A DNA stretch of 26,352 nucleotides from JAHECQ01 sp047638695 (GTDB taxonomy: Bacteria > Actinomycetota > Acidimicrobiia > Acidimicrobiales > SZUA-35): NCBI GenBank assembly GCA_047638695.1, contig JBLINY010000063.1, positions 1 through 26,352 of the forward strand, written 5' to 3'. Every line of letters starts with the position of its first letter. Position 1 is the stretch's first letter. Below are positions 1 through 8,121 of this stretch, one piece after another. A program made the position numbers and the translations under genes. A model generated the notes under the pieces. That model was not told the DNA's origin, made no database searches, and saw only the letters and a program-made list of their open reading frames with translations.

Positions 1-840
1 TCCGAAGTCATCTATCTCGACTCATTCGATAGTGCGGTTGTTCGACGCGAACTCAAGCGGTCGACCGTCATGATGGGCGTGCCAACGCACTACACACGCC
101 TCATGGCCGACCCCGCATTCGGGCCCGATGATTGCAGCAACATTCGATTGTTCACCTCGGGCTCGGCCCCCATGACCGAACAGGTCTTTGCCGAATTCAC
201 CGAACGGTCGGGCCACGTAATCTGCGAGCGTTACGGCATGACCGAGTGCGGCATCATCACCAGCAACCCCTACGACGGTGATCGCATCGCCGGCACCGTT
301 GGTTATCCGCTTCCGGGGGTCGAGATGCGGGTGATGAAGGATGATGGCACCGCAGCTGCTCCGGGCGAGACAGGCATCGTCCAGACCAGGGGCGCGCACC
401 TCACTCCCGGCTACTGGCAGCTACCGGAGAAGACGGCCGAAGAGATGACCGACGATGGTTTCTTCCGCACCGGCGATGTGGGCTCGCTCGACGAGAGTGG
501 TCGGCTCACCCTTGCCGGCCGCTCCGGCGACATGATCATCTCTGGCGGTTACAACGTCTATCCCAAAGAGATCGAGCTGATCCTCGACGAGGTCGAGGGT
601 GTCACCGAATCAGCGGTGGTTGGGTTACCTCACACCGATTTCGGTGAGGGCGTAGTGGCCTTCATTGCTAGTGACGGCAGCGTCACCAGCGGACAGCTTG
701 AAGCCGCCTGCGTCGACGATCTGGCCCGTTTCAAACAACCCAAGCACTACTTCTTCGTTGACGAACTTCCCCGCAACACCATGGGCAAGATCCAAAAAGC
801 CCAGCTGAGGAAAGACAACGCCGAGTTCTTCGGGTCCTAA
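1..840 (+). CDS. Malonyl-CoA synthetase-like AMP-forming acyl-CoA ligase, 3' part
   Basis: The frame is open from base 1, so the gene begins upstream of the window; 279 C-terminal residues are visible. The family activates a carboxylic acid with ATP to an acyl-adenylate and then transfers it to CoA. Visible motifs in order are ERYGMTE followed by a TSNPYDGDR segment typical of MatB malonyl-CoA synthetases, the hinge region with GRSGDMIISGGYNVYPKEIE, and the C-terminal lysine loop RNTMGKIQKAQLR that supplies the adenylation lysine. The TSNPYDGDR stretch is what favours malonate or methylmalonate over long-chain acids, but the substrate pocket in the N-terminal half is not visible. The gene converges on the WS/DGAT gene with only three bases between stop codons and no terminator. 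Ligase family is certain; malonate specificity is probable. Confidence 0.85.
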   Translation, partial: SEVIYLDSFDSAVVRRELKRSTVMMGVPTHYTRLMADPAFGPDDCSNIRLFTSGSAPMTEQVFAEFTERSGHVICERYGMTECGIITSNPYDGDRIAGTVGYPLPGVEMRVMKDDGTAAAPGETGIVQTRGAHLTPGYWQLPEKTAEEMTDDGFFRTGDVGSLDESGRLTLAGRSGDMIISGGYNVYPKEIELILDEVEGVTESAVVGLPHTDFGEGVVAFIASDGSVTSGQLEAACVDDLARFKQPKHYFFVDELPRNTMGKIQKAQLRKDNAEFFGS

Positions 841-843
841 CTC

Positions 844-2241
844 TCAGATCTCTGCGTCGAGCAGAATCTCGAGCTCGACTTCAAGACGGTCGGCCAGGTC
901 GATCAGATCAGGAACAAGGTCGCGGTCGGCAACGAAGCTGAAGTCGACAACGCCAGCGTGCGACATGGCGCTGATCGACAGGCCGGCGCCGTCCACCAGG
1001 GTCGTCAGCGGATGCTGATGCACGAGCGCTACGCCGTTAACGCTGGCGGTCTCTTCGCCACCGGGCACATTCACCACAAAGACATTGAATGGCGGCAACA
1101 AGCGGGTGAAGGCGCCGGTGCGAACCATCAGCATCGACGCCAGCGAGGCTACGGCTGGTGCTGCGGCGTACATCGACCGGATGGCCTCGACCGGCCGAGC
1201 TTCAAGGTCGGCGGTGAGATCGTTGGTGGCTGCCGCTATCTCGCGCAACCGTTGCACCGGCTCGTGCCGATGGGTGGCAAGCGGAACCAGTGCTGTGCCA
1301 AGGGGCTCGTCAAGCGAGTCGACCAGAAGCGGCGTCAGCGCAACCAGCGGTCCTGCCGGCAGCTCGTCGTGAATCACAAGCCAATGCCGGAGCGCTCCTG
1401 CTACCAGGGCTAACACCACGTCGTTGAAACGAACATCGTGCTTCCTTCGAATCTCCTTGAGCTTGGCAACAGGCAACGATGCAAACGCCACCCGGCGGTG
1501 CGGGCTGAGCGTACGGTTGAACGACACCCGCGGCGCCGGCACATCGCTGGAAGGAAGATCAACCGTGCCCCCGGGTGTGGTCCAGGGGGCCAACATTCCG
1601 AGCACATTCAACCGACCAACAACAGGGATGGCCTCGACACCCTTCCCCAGCACACCGGCCATACGCCACGGACTCTTGGCCATCGACCAGCCAGCCCGAA
1701 TCAACAGGTCACGATCATCGGGCACACGGTCGGGCCGGACAGGTCCGTCGTAATCGTCAACGTCAATACCGTCGATCAGCATCGACAGCACGTCGAGACC
1801 GGTGACTCCGTCGACCAGCACATGGTGGATCTTGACGAAGAGCGACGGGTTCTTTCCCTGCCGATCGATCAGGTACATCTCCCAGAGCGGGCGGGTCCGA
1901 TCGAGCGGTCGCTCGTGCAACCTGGCCACCAGGCTCGGGAAGCTGTCGTCGTCGTCATCGCCGGGAACACCGGCATGACGTAGATGGTAGTCGAGGTCGA
2001 AGTGTGGGTCTTCCAACCACCACGGACGATCGAGATTCAGCGGCACCCGGTGCAGCCGGCGACGGAACGAAGGAATGAGGTGAACTCGTTCCTCCATCCG
2101 GATGCGAAGCCGATCAAAGGTGATCCGCTCTTCGGGCGCTGCACTGGCATTGTCGAGTTCAACCAAGAGCGAAGCGTGTCCGAGGTTTGTCTTCGACTCG
2201 GCGGCCAGAAGTTCTGTCTCGCGAGGACTGAGCTGGTGCAT
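844..2241 (-). CDS. Wax ester synthase / diacylglycerol acyltransferase (WS/DGAT)
   Basis: This 465-residue enzyme is expected to transfer an acyl group from acyl-CoA to diacylglycerol or a fatty alcohol, making storage triacylglycerol or wax ester at the membrane or lipid-body surface. The acyltransferase motif HHxxxDG is intact as HHVLVDG at about residues 139-145. The N-terminus MHQLSPRETELL and the late VFVVNVPGG segment match the family, and 465 residues is the normal length. A GTG-type start 60 bases further upstream is possible, but the ATG at 2241 is preferred because it overlaps the stop of the hydrolase gene as TAATG and gives the family N-terminus. That overlap implies translational coupling. 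It is last in the ligase-hydrolase-acyltransferase unit. An acid run of five Asp (about residues 95-99) is unremarkable. The exact acceptor cannot be read from sequence. Confidence 0.9.
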   Translation of the reverse strand: MHQLSPRETELLAAESKTNLGHASLLVELDNASAAPEERITFDRLRIRMEERVHLIPSFRRRLHRVPLNLDRPWWLEDPHFDLDYHLRHAGVPGDDDDDSFPSLVARLHERPLDRTRPLWEMYLIDRQGKNPSLFVKIHHVLVDGVTGLDVLSMLIDGIDVDDYDGPVRPDRVPDDRDLLIRAGWSMAKSPWRMAGVLGKGVEAIPVVGRLNVLGMLAPWTTPGGTVDLPSSDVPAPRVSFNRTLSPHRRVAFASLPVAKLKEIRRKHDVRFNDVVLALVAGALRHWLVIHDELPAGPLVALTPLLVDSLDEPLGTALVPLATHRHEPVQRLREIAAATNDLTADLEARPVEAIRSMYAAAPAVASLASMLMVRTGAFTRLLPPFNVFVVNVPGGEETASVNGVALVHQHPLTTLVDGAGLSISAMSHAGVVDFSFVADRDLVPDLIDLADRLEVELEILLDAEI

Positions 2242-3008
2242 TAGGACTCGATGGTCGGATAGAGGCGACGGAGCTTCGCCGGCGGATTGAACGGCGACCA
2301 TTCGCCAACCGGTAGGGCCAGCCGGTCGGCAACGAGGTAGTAGACGGCCGGGTTGGCGGGCAGCCCGCTATGGCTTCCCCGAACCTGCACCGATTCAGCG
2401 AACTCGCCGACGGTCTGACGGCAAGCATCGGGAGGCACAACACCGTCTGAAGCCGTCCACACCGTGGTCGACGGAACTGGTACCGAGTCGACATCGATGG
2501 TCGATGGCCCCTTCAGATAGAAGCGACCCAGGAAATCGCTGACGGCCGCCATGTTCGAATCCTCTGTCCTGAGTCTCACCGGCGAACCGAGGCTGATGAC
2601 CTGGCGCACCAACTCGGAGCGGTGACTTGCCAACACACGACCAAAGATGCCGCCTGCACTCCAGCCAACGATGTCGATCGGACCGCCATAACGTTCGGCC
2701 AGCTCGGTAAGAGTGTTGTCGAGACCTTCGGCCATGTGGTGCGCCGGCCCCACATTCAGACCTTGACCCCAGCCATGGGGCCGATGGCCAAATGAACGCA
2801 GGAAGGCCCGCAGAGGCAACGTCGCCGAGTCTCCACTGATCAGGCCCGGGATCACCAACACCGGTCGGGGTGCCCCGACCGGCGACAGATAGGCGGTGAT
2901 TGGCGCGCTCGCGGCCAGCGAGAGGTACTCGGGTATGGCGCGAAGCTCACCCAACAGGCCCAACGGACAGCGCCGTCGCGAAATTAGATGTTCAGGGGCA
3001 GGCGCCAC
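2241..3008 (-). CDS. Alpha/beta-hydrolase (lipase/esterase-like)
   Basis: This 255-residue alpha/beta-hydrolase has no obvious signal peptide, so it is probably cytoplasmic or lipid-body associated. A plausible triad is visible: Ser117 in the nucleophile elbow GWSAGG, Asp188 in TASDGVV and His213 in RGSHSGL. VLVIPGLISGD near residues 51-60 fits the oxyanion-hole region. The start is GTG at 3008, chosen because a TANNNT box lies seven bases upstream. It sits between a fatty acyl-CoA ligase (15-base gap) and WS/DGAT (one-base TAATG overlap), so a role in releasing or remodelling acyl chains of neutral lipid is a reasonable inference. Similar proteins are often found beside WS/DGAT genes in actinobacteria. 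The substrate is unproven. Confidence 0.8.
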   Translation of the reverse strand: MAPAPEHLISRRRCPLGLLGELRAIPEYLSLAASAPITAYLSPVGAPRPVLVIPGLISGDSATLPLRAFLRSFGHRPHGWGQGLNVGPAHHMAEGLDNTLTELAERYGGPIDIVGWSAGGIFGRVLASHRSELVRQVISLGSPVRLRTEDSNMAAVSDFLGRFYLKGPSTIDVDSVPVPSTTVWTASDGVVPPDACRQTVGEFAESVQVRGSHSGLPANPAVYYLVADRLALPVGEWSPFNPPAKLRRLYPTIES

Positions 3009-3015
3009 CGACCCG

Positions 3016-3021
3016 AGTGTA
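3016..3021 (-). promoter_or_regulatory. Predicted -10 box for leaderless hydrolase mRNA
   Basis: On the minus strand TACACT is followed by seven bases and the GTG at 3008, matching the actinobacterial TANNNT plus 6-7 nt spacing of leaderless genes. It lies inside the short gap after the ligase stop, so the hydrolase and WS/DGAT genes may also be transcribed on their own. No clear -35 was seen. Confidence 0.45.
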
Positions 3022-3023
3022 CG

Positions 3024-4583
3024 TCACACGATCTTGCTGCCTTTATTGCCCCAGTACTCGTCACGCAGGAGGCGCTTGTACAGCTTTCCGGTAGGCAGAC
3101 GGGGCAGCTCGTCTCGGAAGTCGAGGCTACGCGGCACCTTGAAGCCAGCGATGTGCTCCTTCGCATAGGCCAGCAGCTCTGCCGCCAGGGCATCACCAAC
3201 CTCAGTCGGATCGGCTGCCTGCACAACCGCCTTCACCTCTTCACCCAGGTCCTCGTTCGGTACGCCGAATACGGCGACATCGGTGACCTTTGGGTGCATG
3301 ATCAGGCAGTCCTCGATCTCTTGGGGATAAATGTTCACTCCCCCAGAGATGATCATGAAGGCCTTGCGATCAGTGAGGAACAGGAAGCCTTCGTCGTCGA
3401 TGTAACCAACATCACCCAAGCTCGACCAGTTCGGGTGATCGGGATGCTGCGAGTCCTTCGTTTTCTCTGGCGCATTGTGGTATTCGAAGGGCATGGATTC
3501 GCGCTCGAAGTAGATGGCGCCCGGCTCACCATTCGGCAGCTCGTTGCCTTCCTCACCGCAGATATGAATGGTGCCCAGGATCGACTGACCGACCGTGCCG
3601 GGGTGATCGAGCCAGGCCTGCGGCGGACAGAAGACAAAGCCGTTCACCTCGGTGCCGGCGTAGTACTCGTAGATGATCGGTCCCCACAGCTCGAACATCT
3701 GCTTCTTCACTTCGATTGGGCATGGCGCTGCGGCGTGAATAGCCACCTTGTGCGAAGACCAATCGAAGCCCTGCAACTTCTCGGCCGACTGCTTCAGCAT
3801 GCGGCTGAACATGGTGGGCACCCACTGCGAGTGCGTGATCTTGAACGTGTCGATGTACTCGAGCGCCAGCAAAGGATCGAACTTCTCCATGACGACGACG
3901 GTGCCGCCTAGCGCCTGGGTGCTGGTGCAGAAACCCAACGGTGCCGAGTGATAGAGCGGTGCCGGCGACAGGTACACGGTGTCGATACCCATCGAAAACA
4001 GGCCCGAAGCAAGTGCCACAACCGCTCCGGCACCATCCGGGTCATCAATCTGGAGTCCGCTCAGCGGACGCTTGATGCCCTTTGGGCGACCCGTTGTGCC
4101 CGAGCTGTAGAGCATCATCTCGCCGCGGGGCTGTTCGGCCAGCGGCTCGGCCGGCTGGTCGGCAATGGCATCCTCATACCGCTCGTAGCCGTCGATGGCG
4201 CCATCGACGCTCAGCCACATATGGCAATCGGGACAGAGCGCGGGAAGCTCGGCAACGAGGTCGCTCATGGCCACCGATGTGAAGACTGCCTTCGAGCCGG
4301 AGTCCTGCACCATGTAGGCCGACTCGTCAGGCTGCAGATAGCGGTTGATGGTGGTGAAGTAGAGGCCGGAACGAACAGCGGCCCAGTACAGCTCAAAGTA
4401 TCGAATGTTGTTCTCCATGAAGATGGAGACGTGGTCGCCGGGGCGAAGACCAGCCGCATACAAGTACTGGGCAAGTTGAGCCGACCGAGCGTCGAGCTCG
4501 GCAAAGGAAAGCGACTCGCCGCTAGCCGCCATGATGACGGCCGGTTTGTCTGGAGTCGTTGCGACATACGTACCTGGGAACAT
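3024..4583 (-). CDS. Fatty acyl-CoA synthetase (FadD-type AMP-binding ligase)
   Basis: This enzyme activates a fatty or aromatic acid to its CoA ester through an acyl-adenylate. It is 519 residues from the preferred start. The phosphate-binding loop SSGTTGRPKG is at residues 160-169, followed by YYAGTE, the hinge segment with GDVGYIDDEG and DRKAFMIISGGVNIYPQEIE, and the C-terminal catalytic Lys at about 500 in LPTGKLYKR. The frame stays open to 4673, but the extra N-terminus would be encoded by a low-complexity repeat. The second of two adjacent ATGs, at 4583, sits six bases after a TACGCT box and gives the family-like start MFPGTYVATTPDKPA. It heads the ligase-hydrolase-WS/DGAT unit, so it probably feeds acyl-CoA to storage lipid or beta-oxidation. 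Chain length is not predictable. Confidence 0.9.
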   Translation of the reverse strand: MFPGTYVATTPDKPAVIMAASGESLSFAELDARSAQLAQYLYAAGLRPGDHVSIFMENNIRYFELYWAAVRSGLYFTTINRYLQPDESAYMVQDSGSKAVFTSVAMSDLVAELPALCPDCHMWLSVDGAIDGYERYEDAIADQPAEPLAEQPRGEMMLYSSGTTGRPKGIKRPLSGLQIDDPDGAGAVVALASGLFSMGIDTVYLSPAPLYHSAPLGFCTSTQALGGTVVVMEKFDPLLALEYIDTFKITHSQWVPTMFSRMLKQSAEKLQGFDWSSHKVAIHAAAPCPIEVKKQMFELWGPIIYEYYAGTEVNGFVFCPPQAWLDHPGTVGQSILGTIHICGEEGNELPNGEPGAIYFERESMPFEYHNAPEKTKDSQHPDHPNWSSLGDVGYIDDEGFLFLTDRKAFMIISGGVNIYPQEIEDCLIMHPKVTDVAVFGVPNEDLGEEVKAVVQAADPTEVGDALAAELLAYAKEHIAGFKVPRSLDFRDELPRLPTGKLYKRLLRDEYWGNKGSKIV

Positions 4584-4589
4584 CATCGG

Positions 4590-4595
4590 AGCGTA
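4590..4595 (-). promoter_or_regulatory. Predicted -10 box for leaderless ligase mRNA
   Basis: TACGCT on the minus strand is followed by six bases and the ATG at 4583. This spacing is what selects 4583 over the adjacent ATG at 4586 and over the longer frame. The gap of over 100 bases from the upstream epimerase gene supports a separate promoter here. Confidence 0.5.
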
Positions 4596-4614
4596 CGTCG
4601 CGAACAGGGCCGCC

Positions 4615-4659
4615 TCGCGAAAGAGGAGAGTCGCGAAAGGAGGCAGCGAAAGGAGAGAG
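4615..4659. repeat. Three degenerate purine-rich tandem copies
   Basis: On the plus strand three copies of a 14-16 base unit, CGAAAG followed by purines, run from 4615 to 4659 (copies at 4615-4630, 4631-4644, 4645-4659). On the strand of the flanking genes the tract is pyrimidine-rich and includes CCTCCTTTC. It lies downstream of the epimerase stop and upstream of the predicted ligase promoter. Confidence 0.6.
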
Positions 4660-4705
4660 CCGCTGAGGGACACGGGCTAGGAGCGCGTGTCTCAGAGAGC
4701 TTTTG

Positions 4706-5707
4706 TCAGATGGTGTCGAACGTGTGCGTCGTCACATGGTCGTAAAGCTCGCCGGGCCGCAATACGGGCGAGTCGAAGTCTGGACGGTTGGGGCTGTCCG
4801 GCAATTTCTGGCTCTCGAGACACAGACCCGGATGTCTCGGATCGAGATACTGGCCGGTGTACAACTGCAAACCCGGCTGATTGGTCGTCACCGTCATTCG
4901 CCGCCCTGATAGTGCTTCGGTCACCACCGCGGCAACCTCACTGGTGCTGGTGAGCAAAAAACAGTGGTCATAGCTCTCGGCGATCGGCCGAGCTTCCCGG
5001 AAGTCGAACTCGGTGCCATCGACGGCTCGAGGCCTTCCAGCGGGAATGCCCTTTGCATCGGTGGCGAGATAGTCGCTTGCGGCGATGAGGAGCTCGTGGC
5101 CAAGTACCGAACCGCTGTCGGGACCGGCCAAATTCCAGTAGGCGTGATTGGTCAGGTTGACGATCGTTGGTCGGTCGCAGAGTGCCCGATATTCGAACGC
5201 AAGCTCGCCTGCGGTCGACACAGAATAGGTAAGCGACACGTCGAGTCGGCCGGGGTATCCCTCGTCGCCGTCAGGGCTCGAATGGCTTAGCCGCACACCG
5301 CAGCGTTCGCCTTCGTCGAAGGGTTCGGCTGACCAAACGTACTGATCAAATCCGATCTGGCCGCCGTGCAGGTGGGTCCGGCCGTCTTCATTCGTGGCCA
5401 ACCGATAGTTCACCCCGTCAACCTGAAATCGCCCACCGGCAATTCGATTCGCGTACCGACCGACGATGGCGCCCATGTACCCGCCCCGGTCGGTCTGGTC
5501 GTAGTCGGCCAAACCTCCTCGCGACAACGTGACTTCGCCGATATCGCCGTTGGCGTCAGGCGTCTTTACCGAAACCAGATGGCCGCCGTAGTTCCACACC
5601 GTCGCCTGCAACCCATTGCCGTTGTCGAGTACAAACGACGAAACGTCAGTGGCCGATTGTCCGGCATGACCAGCCGTCGTGCCGACAGGCTCTACCTCAA
5701 CCGGCAT
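4706..5707 (-). CDS. galM: Aldose 1-epimerase
   Basis: Mutarotase interconverting the alpha and beta anomers of hexoses such as galactose or glucose in the cytoplasm. At 333 residues it has the normal family length. Conserved segments are present in order: GRYANRI, HLHGG, the NLTNHAYWNL strand with its catalytic histidine, GLQLYTGQ, and the late LCLESQKLPDSPN with the catalytic glutamate at about residue 298. It lies 34 bases downstream of the APH-fold kinase gene and has no TANNNT box in front, so it is probably cotranscribed with that gene. No other galactose or Leloir gene is in the window, so its place among lipid genes is unexplained. The identification is secure. Confidence 0.93.
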   Translation of the reverse strand: MPVEVEPVGTTAGHAGQSATDVSSFVLDNGNGLQATVWNYGGHLVSVKTPDANGDIGEVTLSRGGLADYDQTDRGGYMGAIVGRYANRIAGGRFQVDGVNYRLATNEDGRTHLHGGQIGFDQYVWSAEPFDEGERCGVRLSHSSPDGDEGYPGRLDVSLTYSVSTAGELAFEYRALCDRPTIVNLTNHAYWNLAGPDSGSVLGHELLIAASDYLATDAKGIPAGRPRAVDGTEFDFREARPIAESYDHCFLLTSTSEVAAVVTEALSGRRMTVTTNQPGLQLYTGQYLDPRHPGLCLESQKLPDSPNRPDFDSPVLRPGELYDHVTTHTFDTI

Positions 5708-5741
5708 CAGAGCGCGCCACGTTGTTCACAAGCCGGCACGC

Positions 5742-6800
5742 TCAGAGCTCGGCGGCTGACGACTCAGCGAACTGGATGCTGTTCTTCATGCGCTGGAAGA
5801 GATCGGGTATATCGACACCCTCAGTGCTCTTCTTGCCTTCCATGTAGCGCGAGTAGACGCCGTGCAGGATGCAGGCGGTTTTGAAGAAGTTGAAGGCCCG
5901 GTAGTACGGCAGCATCGAGAGGTCAGCCCCCGTGAGCTCGGCGTACTTCGCGATCAAGACCTCACGCTTGGGAAAACCGGGCGCAGTCGTTGCACTACCA
6001 GAGACCCCGTCGTCGCCTTCGATATCGGGATCGCCCCAACCGTTGATGGCGTAAGCGAAGTCGGCCATTGGGTCGCCCAGGGTCGAGATCTCCCAGTCGA
6101 GGATGGCCGTGAGGTTGCCGTCGGCCGCCACCATGCAGTTGTGGGGCCCATAGTCGCCATGCACCACCCTGGCCGGTCCCTGTTCGGGCAGGGTGTTCTG
6201 AAACATCTCGTGCAGGGCGTGAATGCGGTCGTCGTCGTAGTTAGCCCCCGGAACCGACGCGGTCCACGAGCCGTACCAGGTGCGCAGCTGGCGGGCCACG
6301 TAACCATCGGGGCGACCGAGGTCATCAAGACCCACAGACGCAGGCTCGATCGAGTGAAGAGAAGCAAGGGTCTCCATGAACGAGTCGGCCATGCGGGCGC
6401 GAGCTTCGTGAGAAAGCCAGTCTTCAACGTCTTCCGGGCTGTACATGGCCCGACCCGGCACCTTGCTCATCACGTAGAAATGAGCGCCCGTGACGTTCGG
6501 GTCTTCGCAGTAACCGTAGGCCTTGGCCACCGGCACATTGGTGTCTCCCAATCCGCTGATGATCTTGAATTCACGACCCATGTCGTGAGCCTTCGGAAGC
6601 AACTCTCCCATCGGTGGACGACGGATGACTGCCTCCCGGCCCTCGGTGTCGGTGATGGCATAGGTGAGGTTCGAATGCCCACCTTCGAGCTGTTCCCAGC
6701 GGAAAGGCGGGGTGAGGCCCTCCACGTTCTCACTGATCCAGGCATTCACCGCCGCTTGGTCGTAGCCGGGGGTTGTGGTCTCTTCGGATCCGCTTGGCAC
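5742..6800 (-). CDS. APH-fold phosphotransferase, ACAD10/LvaA-like
   Basis: A 352-residue member of the aminoglycoside phosphotransferase/choline kinase superfamily. The catalytic loop HGDYGPHN is at residues 214-221 (base Asp216), the metal-binding Asp235 lies in LDWEISTLGDP, and an N-terminal ATP-binding lobe is present. This subgroup is not an antibiotic resistance enzyme. It is the homologue of the kinase half of mammalian ACAD10/ACAD11 and of LvaA, which phosphorylates 4-hydroxyacyl-CoA. The gene follows an acyl-CoA dehydrogenase by 42 bases, the same partnership as in those systems, so a role in 4-hydroxyacyl-CoA catabolism is a strong inference. The start is GTG, supported by a TAAGTT box seven bases upstream. 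Substrate specificity is not shown by sequence. Confidence 0.85.
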   Translation of the reverse strand: MPSGSEETTTPGYDQAAVNAWISENVEGLTPPFRWEQLEGGHSNLTYAITDTEGREAVIRRPPMGELLPKAHDMGREFKIISGLGDTNVPVAKAYGYCEDPNVTGAHFYVMSKVPGRAMYSPEDVEDWLSHEARARMADSFMETLASLHSIEPASVGLDDLGRPDGYVARQLRTWYGSWTASVPGANYDDDRIHALHEMFQNTLPEQGPARVVHGDYGPHNCMVAADGNLTAILDWEISTLGDPMADFAYAINGWGDPDIEGDDGVSGSATTAPGFPKREVLIAKYAELTGADLSMLPYYRAFNFFKTACILHGVYSRYMEGKKSTEGVDIPDLFQRMKNSIQFAESSAAEL

Positions 6801-6807
6801 AGAGCGA

Positions 6808-6813
6808 AACTTA
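6808..6813 (-). promoter_or_regulatory. Predicted -10 box for leaderless kinase mRNA
   Basis: TAAGTT on the minus strand is followed by seven bases and the GTG at 6800. The kinase may therefore have its own start site in addition to readthrough from the dehydrogenase gene. Confidence 0.5.
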
Positions 6814-6842
6814 GCCCGCCAATCGACCGGAGCTAAACCTGC

Positions 6843-8057
6843 TCAGCCACGAGGAACGTCAACCCAGGGAACATCCTTGTCGACGCGAGGCTCGCCCGGG
6901 AGGCCGAGTACCTGCTCGCCAACGATGTTCTTCATGATCTCGCTGGTGCCACCCTCGATCGAGTTGGCCCGGACCCGGAGGAAACCGTGGCCGACACCGC
7001 TGGCCGAACCGTCGACGGAAAGGTCTTCGGGTCGGCGGAACGTGTAGTCGTAGCCGGTCATGCCTTCGGCTCCCTGAAGGTTGATGGCAAAGTTCATGAC
7101 GTCCTGGTTGAGGGCGCCGAACGCCAGCTTCGCTACCGACATCTCAGGTCCGGGGTTACCGGCCTTGCGATTCTCACCGGCTCGCATATTGGTGAGACGG
7201 AAGACTTCAGCCCGCACCCACAACTTCATCAGCTCATCGCGAGCTGCGGCCCCCTTGCGATCCTCGGCCAGCTTGTTCCAGATTCCGACCGGGACCGAGA
7301 TGGCTCCTGAACCCACCTTGGGTGGACCCCCCGAGCCGCCGCCGATCGCGCTGCGTTCGTTCATGAGGGTGGTGAGCGATACCCGCCACCCCTCGCCGAC
7401 ATCACCAATGCGATCAGAGTCGGGCACCCGAGCGTCGGTCATGTAGACCTCGTTGAACTCGGCCTCGCCGGTGATCTGACGCAGGGGACGAACCTCGACG
7501 CCCTCGGTCTTCATGTCGAGGGCGAAATACGTCATGCCCTTGTGCTTTGGCTGGTTTGGATCCGACCGAGTGACCAGCATGCCCCAGTCGGCCACATGGG
7601 CCATGGTGTTCCAGACCTTCTGGCCGTTGATGATCCACTCGTCGCCATCGAGTTCGGCCTTGGTGCCCAACCCAGCGAAGTCGCTGCCGGCGCCGGGCTC
7701 GCTGAACAGCTGGCACCAACGCTCGGCGCCGGTGAACATCGGGCGCAGGAACTTCTGCTTCACGTGATCGCTGCCGTGAGTATGGATCGTGGGGCCGGCC
7801 AGATTGAGGAAGAACATGGCGGGCTGCATTGGCTTGGCGCCCGCCTCGCGAAGGCTTGTCTCGACCATGCGTTGCAGCTCGGGACGGACGCCCAGCCCAC
7901 CATGGCCCTTGTCGAAGTGCACCCAGGCCAGTCCAGCATCGAACTGGTGAGCCCGGAAGTCTTCATACGTCTCGGTCTTGGGATTGTGGGACTCGAGCAG
8001 GGAAGCAAGCGCTTCTTCGACCTGCTGGGTATCGGCATCGGTGGCGATCGCAGTCAT
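6843..8057 (-). CDS. Acyl-CoA dehydrogenase (LvaC/ACAD11-like partner)
   Basis: An FAD-dependent dehydrogenase of 404 residues that forms a 2,3-enoyl-CoA and passes electrons to ETF. Recognisable are the flavin-region segment with FSEPGAGSDFAGLGT, WIINGQKVWNT, and the C-terminal IEGGTSEIMKN. In that last motif Glu at about residue 368 occupies the position of the usual catalytic base. The tail LGLPGEPRVDKDVPW resembles the second ACAD in this window. The frame is open further upstream, but the ATG at 8057 is preferred because it gives MTAIATDAD and lies seven bases after GACACT, a near-consensus -10. It is divergent from selO and followed by the APH-fold kinase. By analogy with ACAD10/11 and LvaA/LvaC it may handle 4-phospho-acyl-CoA; the general family call is secure. 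Confidence 0.9.
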   Translation of the reverse strand: MTAIATDADTQQVEEALASLLESHNPKTETYEDFRAHQFDAGLAWVHFDKGHGGLGVRPELQRMVETSLREAGAKPMQPAMFFLNLAGPTIHTHGSDHVKQKFLRPMFTGAERWCQLFSEPGAGSDFAGLGTKAELDGDEWIINGQKVWNTMAHVADWGMLVTRSDPNQPKHKGMTYFALDMKTEGVEVRPLRQITGEAEFNEVYMTDARVPDSDRIGDVGEGWRVSLTTLMNERSAIGGGSGGPPKVGSGAISVPVGIWNKLAEDRKGAAARDELMKLWVRAEVFRLTNMRAGENRKAGNPGPEMSVAKLAFGALNQDVMNFAINLQGAEGMTGYDYTFRRPEDLSVDGSASGVGHGFLRVRANSIEGGTSEIMKNIVGEQVLGLPGEPRVDKDVPWVDVPRG

Positions 8058-8108
8058 AGCACCGAGTGTCGCACGTTGTGCCGCTACACCCAACACCAGT
8101 GAAACACC

Positions 8109-8114
8109 TAGCCT
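8109..8114 (+). promoter_or_regulatory. Predicted -10 box for leaderless selO mRNA
   Basis: TAGCCT is followed by seven bases and the GTG at 8122. It supports this start rather than an upstream in-frame codon that would overlap the divergent dehydrogenase gene. GAGGG at 8116-8120 is too close to act as a ribosome binding site. Confidence 0.5.
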
Positions 8115-8121
8115 TGAGGGC

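Noticed and set aside
2988..3911. Long plus-strand open frame opposite the fatty acyl-CoA ligase
   Set aside because: Its product has no recognisable motifs and lies fully antisense to a clear ligase; such shadow frames are expected at this GC content. The same holds for 5862-6836, 10179-11048, 11307-11999, 13517-14686, 20455-21261 and 24698-25690.
5742..6800. Aminoglycoside resistance kinase
   Set aside because: The fold is shared, but the segments and the ACAD neighbour match the ACAD10/LvaA group rather than antibiotic kinases.
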